In this document: positions 25,641 to 33,949 of the stretch, piece by piece
Position numbering within the stretch: position 1 is the stretch's first letter
Layout: each line of letters starts with the position of its first letter
Assembly: GCF_013394655.1 (NCBI RefSeq)
Contig: NZ_CP053351.1
Span: 744,001-808,000 of the forward strand
Length of the DNA stretch: 64,000 nucleotides
Direction: 5' to 3'
DNA from: Winogradskyella schleiferi
GTDB taxonomy: Bacteria; Bacteroidota; Bacteroidia; Flavobacteriales; Flavobacteriaceae
Notes under the pieces: generated by a model
Database searches by the model: none
What the model was told of the DNA's origin: nothing
The model's input: only the letters and a program-made list of their open reading frames with translations
Translations under genes and position numbers: made by a program

Positions 25641-26228
25641 TTAAAATACCGTATCTAAAAATTGTTTTATACTTTCCTGATTTGATCTTATTAATTCCTC
25701 ACGAGCAGCTTTGATATCTCTTGGCTTTTTATCTTGGGATAATTTGAATTTCCCTTCCCAAGTTGTTATTTCAATTTCAAAGAGCTCAATGTATTTGAGA
25801 TTACTTTCCATTCGTGGATTGTCCGCTTTCAAAACATAGTGGTGGTTTGGCGCTTCAAGAAATTCGGTCATAGTAATTAGCGATTCTTTTAAAGCCATTT
25901 TATCTTTTATAGCTTTTACTTTTCCTGTAACATGCACTTTAATATAGTTCCATGTGGGAAGCTGGGTTGTACTATATATACTAGGAGAAATATAACAACT
26001 GGGACCACTGAAAATAACGGTAATATTATTATTGTTTTTTAATAATTCCGCTTGTGGATTATAAATATCAATGTGTCCTATCAATTTTCCATCGTCATAA
26101 ATTAACGGTAAATGTGTAATGAAAGGTTGGTTGTCTTTAATTGAAATTAACGTCGCCAAAGGATACGTTTTCATCACTTCAATTAAATGTTTTTTTTCGT
26201 TGTCTTGATGCTGTTTTGGAGGATACAA
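25641..26228 (-). CDS. FMN-binding negative transcriptional regulator, PaiB family
   Basis: A 195-residue protein of the PaiB/FMN-binding split-barrel family, named for Bacillus subtilis PaiB, a repressor of sporulation and protease genes; the role here is unproven. Visible features: N-terminal MYPPKQHQ, LATLISIKDNQPFITHLPL, GHIDIYNPQ, ISPSIYSTTQLPTWNYIKVHVTG and NPRMESNLK. The start appears to be TTG: an in-frame stop lies 18 nt upstream with no ATG between, and the first residues match the family N-terminus. The next ATG (residue 19) would delete that segment. Confidence 0.85.
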   Translation of the reverse strand: MYPPKQHQDNEKKHLIEVMKTYPLATLISIKDNQPFITHLPLIYDDGKLIGHIDIYNPQAELLKNNNNITVIFSGPSCYISPSIYSTTQLPTWNYIKVHVTGKVKAIKDKMALKESLITMTEFLEAPNHHYVLKADNPRMESNLKYIELFEIEITTWEGKFKLSQDKKPRDIKAAREELIRSNQESIKQFLDTVF

Positions 26229-26294
26229 AGATTTACGATTTTTGATTTATGAATGTTGATATCATTTCTGACTAGTGAGGACTGAATTTCTAAT

Positions 26295-26738
26295 TCAGAC
26301 TCCAAATTGTCTTAAATGATGATCGAGATGTTTGTACTGTATTTGACCCCATTGTTGCGCTGTAAAATAGCCGAATGCTGGATGTGGCTCCCATTCGGTT
26401 TTATTTTTTTCGGCATAGGCTTCATCAATTAAGGTCTTAAGCGTCTTGGATTCGGCATTGAATTCCTTATCTTCTTTAGCTTTTAAAAACTTGGCAGTTG
26501 GCAAACCTTTACGCCATGGTTTATCGTTGTATAGTCCTTTTTTAAAGAAAACTTTAGCCAACCAATTGGGTTTTAAACCATAGTTTTCTTTTTGTAGCAT
26601 GATATTAAATGGGCCTTGGCAGTGCCACGTCATTTGCCCAACACTCATTTTTCCCCAATTGGCCTTAGAGTTTTCATTTAAATTATCGATTCGCGATTTT
26701 ATTTCATTATACGCATTTTCTTCAAAAATAGATTTCAT
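26295..26738 (-). CDS. DUF1569 domain protein (DinB-like four-helix fold)
   Basis: A 147-residue cytosolic protein. The pattern KANWGKMSVGQMTWHCQGPFNIM near the N-terminus and HPAFGYFTAQQWGQIQYKHLDHHLRQFGV at the end match DUF1569, a DinB-like helical bundle with three conserved histidines (here in MTWHC and KHLDHHL) that may bind metal. No reaction is established for the family. It is the first gene of a minus-strand series and is divergent from radC. Confidence 0.85.
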   Translation of the reverse strand: MKSIFEENAYNEIKSRIDNLNENSKANWGKMSVGQMTWHCQGPFNIMLQKENYGLKPNWLAKVFFKKGLYNDKPWRKGLPTAKFLKAKEDKEFNAESKTLKTLIDEAYAEKNKTEWEPHPAFGYFTAQQWGQIQYKHLDHHLRQFGV

Positions 26739-26838
26739 ATTTCGTGTTTTTAATTGATGCTTAAATTTACAATTTTTTATCTTTGGATGTGTTCAGTAAT
26801 AAAATGTATAAAGTATTGCTTCACAAAACCTTTCGTCC

Positions 26839-27537
26839 ATGACAGAGAAATCAACTTCATTTTCAATTAAAAATTGGTCACAAGACGATCAACCGCGGGA
26901 AAAGCTCAGGGACAAAGGAAAGACATCGTTAAGTGATGCGGAATTGATCGCCATTTTAATCGGATCTGGGAACCGGGAAGAAAGTGCTGTGGCACTCTGC
27001 AAGCGTATTTTTGCAAGCGTTGATAATAATCTGAATGCTTTAGGGAAATTATCTATTGCACAATTAATGGAATTTAAAGGTATAGGAGAAGCCAAAGCGA
27101 TAACTATTGCTGCAGCATTGGAACTAGGAAGACGTCGACGGTTGGAAGACACACTTCGATTAGATAAAATAATATCGAGCCGTTCGGTTTTTGATCTAAT
27201 GCAACCTATTATTGGCGATTTGCCACATGAAGAATTTTGGATTCTATACCTTAACAATTCCAACAAGGTCATTCATAAAAACCAATTGAGTAAAGGCGGA
27301 ATTACGGGCACTTTAGTTGATGTGCGCTTAGTACTAAAAAATGCGCTCGAAGTTGGGGCAACGGCCTTAATACTTTGCCATAACCATCCATCAGAAACGT
27401 TGAAACCAAGCAAATCTGATAAGGATGTGACCCAAAAATTAAAAGCAGCTGCAGAAAGTTTGGACATAAAAGTTCTGGACCATCTTATTATAACCGAGAA
27501 AGCGTATTTTAGTTTCGCAGATGAGAATATTATATAA
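26839..27537 (+). CDS. radC: RadC family protein (JAMM/MPN+ domain)
   Basis: A 232-residue protein with an N-terminal helix-hairpin-helix region (FKGIGEAKAITIAAALELGRR, about 78-98) and a C-terminal JAMM-type metal-binding domain with H181-N-H183-P-S and D194, the zinc ligands. Despite the name, a role in DNA repair is not established for RadC; related domains occur in mobile elements and plasmids, but chromosomal housekeeping copies such as this are widespread. The gene begins a plus-strand group with the deacetylase-like gene 45 nt downstream. Confidence 0.92.
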   Translation: MTEKSTSFSIKNWSQDDQPREKLRDKGKTSLSDAELIAILIGSGNREESAVALCKRIFASVDNNLNALGKLSIAQLMEFKGIGEAKAITIAAALELGRRRRLEDTLRLDKIISSRSVFDLMQPIIGDLPHEEFWILYLNNSNKVIHKNQLSKGGITGTLVDVRLVLKNALEVGATALILCHNHPSETLKPSKSDKDVTQKLKAAAESLDIKVLDHLIITEKAYFSFADENII

Positions 27538-27582
27538 TTTTTATGACTACCTACTATCAACTGAATACTGCAAACTGAAAAC
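27538..27582. repeat. ACTGAA-type spacer repeat between radC and the deacetylase-like gene
   Basis: ACTATCAACTGAATACTGCAAACTGAAAAC-like degenerate units fill the gap. The same vocabulary recurs at 3731-3757, 30551-30592 and 32880-32959. Confidence 0.4.
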
Positions 27583-28878
27583 ATGTTACTAGTTTACACA
27601 CATAAAATTACACCAAGAGTTACTTATACGTTTAAGCATATTTGTAAGCGTATTTTGGGAATAGAGGTGCGTTTTACTTCAAAAATTGAAGATTTTATTG
27701 CGCACGACAGCCTTAAAATGTCATATACAAAACAACCGTTGAGTCATGAGTTGTTTGTGAGAAGTAATGAGTTGTTGTTTGAAACTGGTCTTTCCGATAT
27801 TGATATTAACGTACAACAATGGGATAATACTAAGGGATTTTTCCCAACGGGAGAACGTAGCGATTTACCGTTCGATATTTTTGCGGCGGCTTTTTATTTA
27901 CTCAGCAGATATGAAGAATATTTACCTCATGTAAGAGACGAATACGGTCGTTTTTTAGCTTCAGAGAGTTTGGCCTTTCAGCACAAATTTTTAAATCAAC
28001 CCGTTGTAGATATTTGGGCTTATAAGCTTAAGGAAATTTTAATACAACGGTTTCCAGATTACGAATTCCCAACGCGGAATTATCGCGTTCAGCCGGTTAT
28101 TGACGTCCCAATGGCTTATTATTTTAAGCAGAAAGGGTTTTTAAGAACCATTGGAGGCACTTTGAATGAGCTCAGACGATTCAGGCTGAAACATTTGTAT
28201 TCACGCTATTTGGTGTTGATGGGTTTTAAACGCGACCCTTACGATACGTTTAAGTGGATCATAAGAAAACAGAAACAATATAATTTTAAGTTTATGGTCC
28301 TCTTTCTTATAGGCGATTATTCAACTTATGATAAAAACATCAATACCAACAAAAAACAATTTGTTTCGCTTATTAAATCGGTTGCGGATTATTGTGATGT
28401 TGGTCTTAAAGCATCATATCTCTCTTTGGATGACGTATCAATTCTTAAAATGGAAAAACTTAAGATGGAAACGATTACACATACCGATTTAAAGGCGGTT
28501 CGCCATTCATTTTCAAAATTGAATATACCAACTTCGTATCGTAATCTAGTAGAATTAGAAATTCATCAAGATTTTACGATGGGCTACATCAATACTTTAG
28601 GCTTTAGAGCTGGTACATGTACTCCATTTCAGTTCTACGATTTGGATTATGAAGTGCAGACACCATTACAGATCAACTCATATCAATGTTTGGATTATGG
28701 GTTGTTAAAGTACCATTCTGAATTAGATAAAACAGAACATTTACAAAAAATAATCAAAGAAGTTAAGGCTGTAAATGGTACTTTTATTCCTATATTTCAT
28801 AACTATGCATTTAGTAATCTAGACCGTTGGAAAGGTTTTAGGTCGCTATTTGATTTAATATTAGAATCTGCTGAATGA
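27583..28878 (+). CDS. Polysaccharide deacetylase family protein (NodB-like, divergent)
   Basis: A 431-residue cytosolic-looking protein of the family often called polysaccharide deacetylase in Flavobacteriia. The N-terminal 140 residues are a family-specific domain (GFFPTGERSDLPFDIFAAAFYLLSRYEEYL). The central part aligns with the NodB barrel: PVIDVPMAYYFKQKGF at the first motif, FKMVLFLIGDYSTYDKN-like (here FKFMVLFLIGDYSTYDK) next, and a final GFRAGTCTPFQFYDL and HNYAFSN segment. The first motif seems to keep only one aspartate where related proteins show DID, so catalysis is uncertain. It overlaps yjjG by 4 nt (ATGA), a clear translational coupling. Confidence 0.78.
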   Translation: MLLVYTHKITPRVTYTFKHICKRILGIEVRFTSKIEDFIAHDSLKMSYTKQPLSHELFVRSNELLFETGLSDIDINVQQWDNTKGFFPTGERSDLPFDIFAAAFYLLSRYEEYLPHVRDEYGRFLASESLAFQHKFLNQPVVDIWAYKLKEILIQRFPDYEFPTRNYRVQPVIDVPMAYYFKQKGFLRTIGGTLNELRRFRLKHLYSRYLVLMGFKRDPYDTFKWIIRKQKQYNFKFMVLFLIGDYSTYDKNINTNKKQFVSLIKSVADYCDVGLKASYLSLDDVSILKMEKLKMETITHTDLKAVRHSFSKLNIPTSYRNLVELEIHQDFTMGYINTLGFRAGTCTPFQFYDLDYEVQTPLQINSYQCLDYGLLKYHSELDKTEHLQKIIKEVKAVNGTFIPIFHNYAFSNLDRWKGFRSLFDLILESAE

Positions 28879-29561
28879 CAAACCCTATAAAACATGTTTT
28901 TTTCGATCTGGATCATACCCTTTGGGATTTTGATAAAAACTCTGGTTTAACATTCGAAAAGATTTTTAATTTGAATAAAATTGAAGTAGAACTCAACGAT
29001 TTTTTGTCAATATATGAACCCATAAACTTGAATTATTGGAAACTCTATAGAGAAGAAAAAGTCACAAAATCAGCCTTGCGCTACGGAAGATTGAAAGAAG
29101 CTTTTGATGGAGTAGGAGTGAGGATAGAGGATGATATGATCAATCATTTGTCGGAAGCTTATATAGATAACCTTTCCTCATTTAACCATTTGTTTGATGG
29201 GACTTTTGAAATTCTGGATTACCTAAAAGATAAATACGAATTGCATATCATTACTAACGGTTTTGAGGAAGCACAAGAAAAGAAAATGACATCTTCAAAT
29301 ATTAAAATGTATTTTAAAACCGTTACTAATTCTGAAATGGTAGGCGTTAAGAAACCTAATCCTAAAATTTTTAACTTTGCTCTGAATTTAGCCAAGGCTA
29401 ATGCGAAAGAAAGTATTATGATTGGCGATAGTCTGGAAGCAGATATTGAAGGTGCGCACAAAATTGGAATGGATACCATTCATTTTGACTATAAAGATGC
29501 CTATAACGGCCATGGTTATAAACGCGTTACAAATTTAAAAACACTTATAAATCATCTTTAA
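28875..29561 (+). CDS. YjjG family pyrimidine (noncanonical) nucleotidase, HAD superfamily
   Basis: A 228-residue HAD phosphatase. Motif I is FFDLDHTLWDF with catalytic D11 and D13; motif II is HIITNGFEE; motifs III/IV are KKPNPKIF and MIGDSLEADIEGA. The order and the WDFD after motif I match YjjG, which dephosphorylates dUMP, dTMP and noncanonical nucleotides and so keeps them out of DNA. It overlaps the deacetylase-like gene by 4 nt and is followed 12 nt later by a secreted protein gene. Confidence 0.88.
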   Translation: MTNPIKHVFFDLDHTLWDFDKNSGLTFEKIFNLNKIEVELNDFLSIYEPINLNYWKLYREEKVTKSALRYGRLKEAFDGVGVRIEDDMINHLSEAYIDNLSSFNHLFDGTFEILDYLKDKYELHIITNGFEEAQEKKMTSSNIKMYFKTVTNSEMVGVKKPNPKIFNFALNLAKANAKESIMIGDSLEADIEGAHKIGMDTIHFDYKDAYNGHGYKRVTNLKTLINHL

Positions 29562-29573
29562 AAAATATAAAAT

Positions 29574-30380
29574 ATGTTCAAGAAAATAATTTTTACAGTT
29601 TCGTTCATACTTATTAGTTTATGTGGAATGGCACAAAAGGATATTAATAATTTTAAGTATGTCCTTGTACCAAAGTCATTCGAGTTTTCTAATAGTGAAG
29701 ATCAGTACCAATTGAATTCCCTATTGAAATTCCTTTTCAACAAATATGGATATGAAGCTTATTTTGCTAATGATGACTTACCTGAAGAATTAAAGAATAA
29801 TAGGTGTTTGGCATTAAACTCCGAGGCTATAAAAGCAAAGAGCGGATTGTTTAAAACCAAACTGGAAATCACACTGAAAGATTGTTTCGGTAACACGATA
29901 AAGACCTCTCAAATAGGGGAATCGCGAGAAAAAGATTATCAAAAGGCCTATACTGAAGCCTTAAGGGAAGCGTTTGAAACCTTTCAAGATTTAGATTATT
30001 CTTATGTTGGAGCACAAGATACTACTGTTGAATCATCAACAGCGCAAGTTGATGATAAAAAGAAGGATGGTGATGTTGTTATAGCCAAGAAAAAGGCAGA
30101 CAAAATTATAGATGAGGCTAAGGATGTAGATAATGAGACCATAGCGGTTCTGTCTAAACCAGATACTACGGAATTACACTATGCGCAACCTATCAAAAAC
30201 GGTTTTCAACTGGTAAATTCTGAACCAAGAATAGTTATGGTTTTACTTAATACAGCAGCAAAAAATGTGTTTATAGTACAAGGAAAAAGTGCTATTGTCT
30301 TTAAGGAAGATGGTTATTGGTATTATTCTGAAAATACAGGAGAACTTGAAGAAAAAAAATCAATGAATATTAAGTTCTAA
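29574..30380 (+). CDS. Secreted protein of unknown function
   Basis: A 268-residue protein with a signal peptide (MFKKIIFTVSFILISLCGMAQ). The mature part starts KDINNFKYVLVPKSFEF, resembling other flavobacterial exported proteins found after yjjG, and has a charged middle region (about 140-190, Lys/Asp/Glu rich with DDKKKDGDVVIAKKKADK). The last 70 residues (QPIKNGFQLVNSEPRIVMVLLNTAAKN) look like a small beta domain. No enzymatic motif. It is the last gene of the radC-led run, probably in an operon with yjjG; function unknown. Confidence 0.75.
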   Translation: MFKKIIFTVSFILISLCGMAQKDINNFKYVLVPKSFEFSNSEDQYQLNSLLKFLFNKYGYEAYFANDDLPEELKNNRCLALNSEAIKAKSGLFKTKLEITLKDCFGNTIKTSQIGESREKDYQKAYTEALREAFETFQDLDYSYVGAQDTTVESSTAQVDDKKKDGDVVIAKKKADKIIDEAKDVDNETIAVLSKPDTTELHYAQPIKNGFQLVNSEPRIVMVLLNTAAKNVFIVQGKSAIVFKEDGYWYYSENTGELEEKKSMNIKF

Positions 30381-30595
30381 CAGGTTATAGGTGATAATGA
30401 GTTTTCTGTTGCAACCTATCCTTTCCTAATAGGCTCGTTCGGGCGGATCGCAGTGTTCAGTAAAACGCATATAAGAAAAAAATTGACGCAACACTGAGGA
30501 ATTAGAAATTTAAAGCAGAATTGAAAAACCAATCCAAATAAAATACTTTCGACTTTTTACTGAAGACTGTCTACTAAGGACTACTTTCAGATTCA
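30381..30595. other. Spacer between convergent genes (unknown secreted protein and rarA)
   Basis: No gene recognised. A weak inverted pair ATAGGT/ACCTAT lies at its left end, and an ACTGAAGACTG-like block (about 30551-30592) at its right end. Confidence 0.35.
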
Positions 30596-31873
30596 TTAAT
30601 ACCCATACTTATCTTTCCAAAGTAGCTTCAAATAATTTCGTTGCGCCTGCTCACGAGCATTATTTCCAGGGTTGTATAATTTGGTATTGGCAATTTCTTC
30701 TGGTAGGAATTCTTGAGCTGCAAAGTTATTTTCATAGCTATGGGAATACTTATAACTATCGCCATAACCCAATTCTTTCATAAGCTTGGTTGGCGCATTT
30801 CTGATTGCTAAAGGTACAGATAAATCGCCTGTGTCTTTGACCAATTGTTGAGCTTTACCAATAGCCTCATAGGCGGCGTTGCTCTTTGCTGAACTTGCTA
30901 AATAGGTGGTACATTGGCTTAAAATAATTCGAGATTCGGGATTGCCAATGACAGAAACTGCTTGAAATGTATTATTGGCAATGACTAACGCCGTTGGGTT
31001 GGCATTTCCGATATCTTCACTTGCTAGAATTAAAAGTCGTCTAGCAATAAATTTCACATCTTCGCCACCTTCAATCATTCGTGCTAAATAATACACGGCT
31101 GCATTTGGGTCGCTACCACGAATCGATTTTATAAATGCTGAAATGATATCATAATGCTGCTCTCCAGTCTTATCGTAGCGAGCCGCTTTACTCTGTACTT
31201 GCTTTGTAACTAAATCGTTGGTGATAATAATATTTTTACCTTCAAATGACGCGACCAACAACTCAAAAATATTTAACAATTTTCTAGCATCGCCTCCAGA
31301 GAATCGTAATAAGGCTTCCGTTTCCTTTAATTCAATGTTTAATTTAGAAAGTGTAGTGTCTTCTGTCATTGCACGCTGCAGTAACGCTTCTAAATCGGCC
31401 TTGCTAAATGCATTTAAGGTATACACTTGACATCTGGAAAGCAAAGCAGAAATAACTTCAAAACTCGGGTTTTCAGTTGTAGCTCCAATTAAGGTTACCC
31501 AACCTTTTTCAACGGCTTCTAAAAGAGAATCTTGTTGTGATTTGCTAAACCTGTGGATTTCATCAATAAATAAAATCGGATTTTTTGCCGTAAATAATCC
31601 ACCACTTTTTTTAGCTTTATCAATGACCTCCCTTATAGCTGCAACTCCAGAATTTATAGCACTCAATTTAAAAAACGGACGCTCCGATTCATTAGCGATA
31701 ACGTTGGCTAATGTGGTTTTTCCAATACCAGGTGGTCCCCAAAGAATTAATGAAGGAATCACACCGCTTTTAATTTGTTGGTATAACATACCGTTTTTAC
31801 CCACTAGATGCTGCTGACTTAAATAGTCGTCAAGTGTATTTGGTCTTAAACGTTCGGCTAAAGGTGTATTCAT
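30596..31873 (-). CDS. rarA: Replication-associated recombination protein A (RarA/MgsA, AAA+ ATPase)
   Basis: Clamp-loader-like AAA+ ATPase (425 residues) acting at stalled replication forks. Walker A is GPPGIGKTT (46-54), Walker B LFIDEIHRF (101-109, D104/E105), sensor-1 TTENPSFEV, and the arginine finger region ALLSRCQVYTL. The C-terminal half has the MgsA tetramerisation features SDPNAAVYYLARMIEGGED and EDIGNANP. A -7-like TAATTTTG (31878-31885, minus strand) ends 4 nt before the ATG, hinting at a leaderless transcript. Confidence 0.95.
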   Translation of the reverse strand: MNTPLAERLRPNTLDDYLSQQHLVGKNGMLYQQIKSGVIPSLILWGPPGIGKTTLANVIANESERPFFKLSAINSGVAAIREVIDKAKKSGGLFTAKNPILFIDEIHRFSKSQQDSLLEAVEKGWVTLIGATTENPSFEVISALLSRCQVYTLNAFSKADLEALLQRAMTEDTTLSKLNIELKETEALLRFSGGDARKLLNIFELLVASFEGKNIIITNDLVTKQVQSKAARYDKTGEQHYDIISAFIKSIRGSDPNAAVYYLARMIEGGEDVKFIARRLLILASEDIGNANPTALVIANNTFQAVSVIGNPESRIILSQCTTYLASSAKSNAAYEAIGKAQQLVKDTGDLSVPLAIRNAPTKLMKELGYGDSYKYSHSYENNFAAQEFLPEEIANTKLYNPGNNAREQAQRNYLKLLWKDKYGY

Positions 31874-32090
31874 AATTCAAAATTACGAAATGCTTTTGTG
31901 ATGGATCGATTATTTTAAAATTTCTAAAGACGCGTTGGAAAATCTTTGATTTTTGATAATCTGCGAAAATCCTTATTTCCTATTGAAGATTTAAATTTAC
32001 ATGCGTCTTATTTAAGATTGTAGTCTCTGCCAATTTTTCATACGATCTCAGTTTGGCTATAAATTTGAACAGATTTCTTTAAATTTACTT
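31874..32090. other. Divergent rarA-rhomboid intergenic region
   Basis: No gene. It carries the rarA -7-like box at one end and the rhomboid -7 element at the other; the middle contains AATCTGCGAAAATCC-type degenerate sequence. Confidence 0.35.
32060..32067 (+). promoter_or_regulatory. -7 element of the rhomboid-gene promoter
   Basis: TAAATTTG, exact TAnnTTTG, 23 nt before the ATG. A TTTTTC about 20 nt upstream is the only -33 candidate. Confidence 0.5.
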
Positions 32091-32882
32091 ATGAGCAAAA
32101 ACCAACAATTCAAATATTCTAACAGCATTATTGTCTATCCACTGATAATTTTGTTTACTATTTGGTTGGTGTTTTGGTTTCAAGTAAGAGTTGATAGCGG
32201 TATTAAGGCATTCGGTATAAGGCCGCAAAAGGTTGAAGGTCTATTAGGTATTGTGACTAGTCCATTTTTACATGGAGATATCAATCATATTTATAATAAC
32301 TCTATACCGCTTTTTGTCCTCAGTTTAGCCATGTTTTATTTCTATAATAAAATTGCTTGGAAAGTCATGGGCTTTGGCCTTTTGTTTTCAGGATTTTTAA
32401 CCTGGTTGATTGCCAGTAATGGAAATCATATCGGAGCTAGTGGACTGGTTTACGTGTTGGTCAGTTTTATGTTTTTTAAAGGCATTTTCGCTAAGCATTA
32501 CAGACTTATTGCGTTGTCCTTATTGGTTATCTTTCTCTATGGCAGTATGATTTGGTATGTATTCCCAATTAAAAGTGGAATGTCTTGGGAAGGCCATTTG
32601 GCAGGTTTGATTACAGGATTAATCTTCGCATTAATATTCAGAAGACAAATAGCGAAACCTGAAAGGTACCAATGGGAACAAGCGGATTATAACGAAGAGG
32701 ATGATCCATTTATGAAGCATTTTGATGAAGATGGTAATTTTATTGAGTTTGAACCAGAACTTGAAAACGAAATTGAAATCGAATCTGAAATTGAAAAAAA
32801 TTTAAAGCTTGAATCAAAAGAGAATCCGAATACCAATATCAATTACATTTTCAAAAAGTCCAATAATGATACAGCCAACTGA
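32091..32882 (+). CDS. Rhomboid family intramembrane serine protease
   Basis: A 263-residue polytopic protease. Six membrane helices lie within about 15-185. The catalytic dyad is S117 in GASGL and H169 in WEGHLAG, and the Asn-containing HGDINHIYNN in the second helix region supplies the oxyanion hole. After the last helix comes a 70-residue cytosolic tail that is strongly acidic (NEIEIESEIEK), unusual in length but not in the catalytic core. Substrate unknown. Monocistronic, convergent with rlmB. Confidence 0.92.
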   Translation: MSKNQQFKYSNSIIVYPLIILFTIWLVFWFQVRVDSGIKAFGIRPQKVEGLLGIVTSPFLHGDINHIYNNSIPLFVLSLAMFYFYNKIAWKVMGFGLLFSGFLTWLIASNGNHIGASGLVYVLVSFMFFKGIFAKHYRLIALSLLVIFLYGSMIWYVFPIKSGMSWEGHLAGLITGLIFALIFRRQIAKPERYQWEQADYNEEDDPFMKHFDEDGNFIEFEPELENEIEIESEIEKNLKLESKENPNTNINYIFKKSNNDTAN

Positions 32883-32959
32883 AGACTGCCCTACTGAAGA
32901 ATGAAAAACTGCCAACTAGCAACGTTGCACTACTGAAAACTGTGACTGTGACTGTAAAC
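32883..32959. repeat. ACTGAAGACTG-type degenerate repeat
   Basis: The spacer between two convergent genes is made almost wholly of ACTG-containing units (GAAGACTG, CTACTGAAGAATGAAAAACTG, GTGACTGTGACTG). Low-complexity, non-coding and related in vocabulary to other spacers here. Confidence 0.5.
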
Positions 32960-33694
32960 TTAGGAACGTTGCCTAACAGCTTCGTAGAGAAATGCACCAC
33001 ATGCCACAGACACATTCAATGATTCTATCTCTCCTAAAATGGGAAGCTTTGCCTGGTCGTCCACCACTTTTAATACGGATGGATTAATACCTCTTCCCTC
33101 AGAACCCATAATTATAGCGCATGGTTCTTTAAAAGAGACGTTATATAAATAATTATCTGCCTTTTCTGAAGCTGCTATGACTTTAATTCCTGAAGATTGC
33201 ATGTGGAAAACGGCATCTTTTATATGATCTACTTTACAAATCGGCATTTTGAAAATAGCACCAGCACTTGTTTTTATGGTATCTCCATTTATAGGTGCTC
33301 CACCTTTTTTCTGAATGATAATACCATGGACTCCAGTGCATTCTGCTGTACGAACAATGGCGCCAAAATTTCTAACATCACTCAATTGATCTAGCAATAA
33401 GAACAAAGGCGTTTTTCCGGATTCAATAACGCTCATGACCAAATTATCAATATCATGAAAGGCAATTGGCGAAATCTGAGCCACGGCACCTTGATGGTTA
33501 CCGCGTGTTAATCGATTTAGCTTTTCTATGGGCACATAAGAAGCATTGATGGCTTCTGAACGTATTAAGCTTTCTAATTCCTTGTACAGTTCGCCATGAA
33601 GCCCTTTTTGCATAAAAACCTTATCGATAGTCTCGTTAGATTTTATCGCTTCTATAATGGCTCTAATTCCAAAAATTGTGGTTTCTTTTTTCAT
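32960..33694 (-). CDS. rlmB: 23S rRNA (guanosine(2251)-2'-O)-methyltransferase RlmB-like (SpoU family)
   Basis: SPOUT-class methyltransferase of 244 residues. The N-terminal substrate-binding domain starts TTIFGIRAIIEAIK; the SpoU motifs are LSDVRNFGAIVRTAE (motif 1), IIMGSEGRGI (motif 2) and ESLNVSVACGAFLYE (motif 3, knot). Length and N-terminal domain fit RlmB, which methylates G2251 in the 23S rRNA P-loop; a tRNA or other rRNA target cannot be excluded for SpoU proteins. Confidence 0.9.
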   Translation of the reverse strand: MKKETTIFGIRAIIEAIKSNETIDKVFMQKGLHGELYKELESLIRSEAINASYVPIEKLNRLTRGNHQGAVAQISPIAFHDIDNLVMSVIESGKTPLFLLLDQLSDVRNFGAIVRTAECTGVHGIIIQKKGGAPINGDTIKTSAGAIFKMPICKVDHIKDAVFHMQSSGIKVIAASEKADNYLYNVSFKEPCAIIMGSEGRGINPSVLKVVDDQAKLPILGEIESLNVSVACGAFLYEAVRQRS

Positions 33695-33949
33695 TTATGT
33701 ATTAATATTCCAAATCAAAAAATAATATTTCGATAGGTTCAGGAATCTGATTAATCTCGGCTAACATCCATTATGGATTTATGTTGTAAAGATATTGAAA
33801 CAGTTCTAAAAAGCAACAGTCAAAATTAAATGAACGCTACAGTCTGTTGATATCTGGAAATAAAGCACCTTTTTATTTCATTTGGCTTACCATAATATAG
33901 ATCAATTATGATTTCAAAGAATTGTTATTCTCTAAAAACGCATTAGAAA
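33695..33949. other. Spacer between rlmB start and the arylsulfotransferase-like stop
   Basis: About 255 bases, AT-rich, no gene, clear promoter or terminator seen. Confidence 0.3.
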
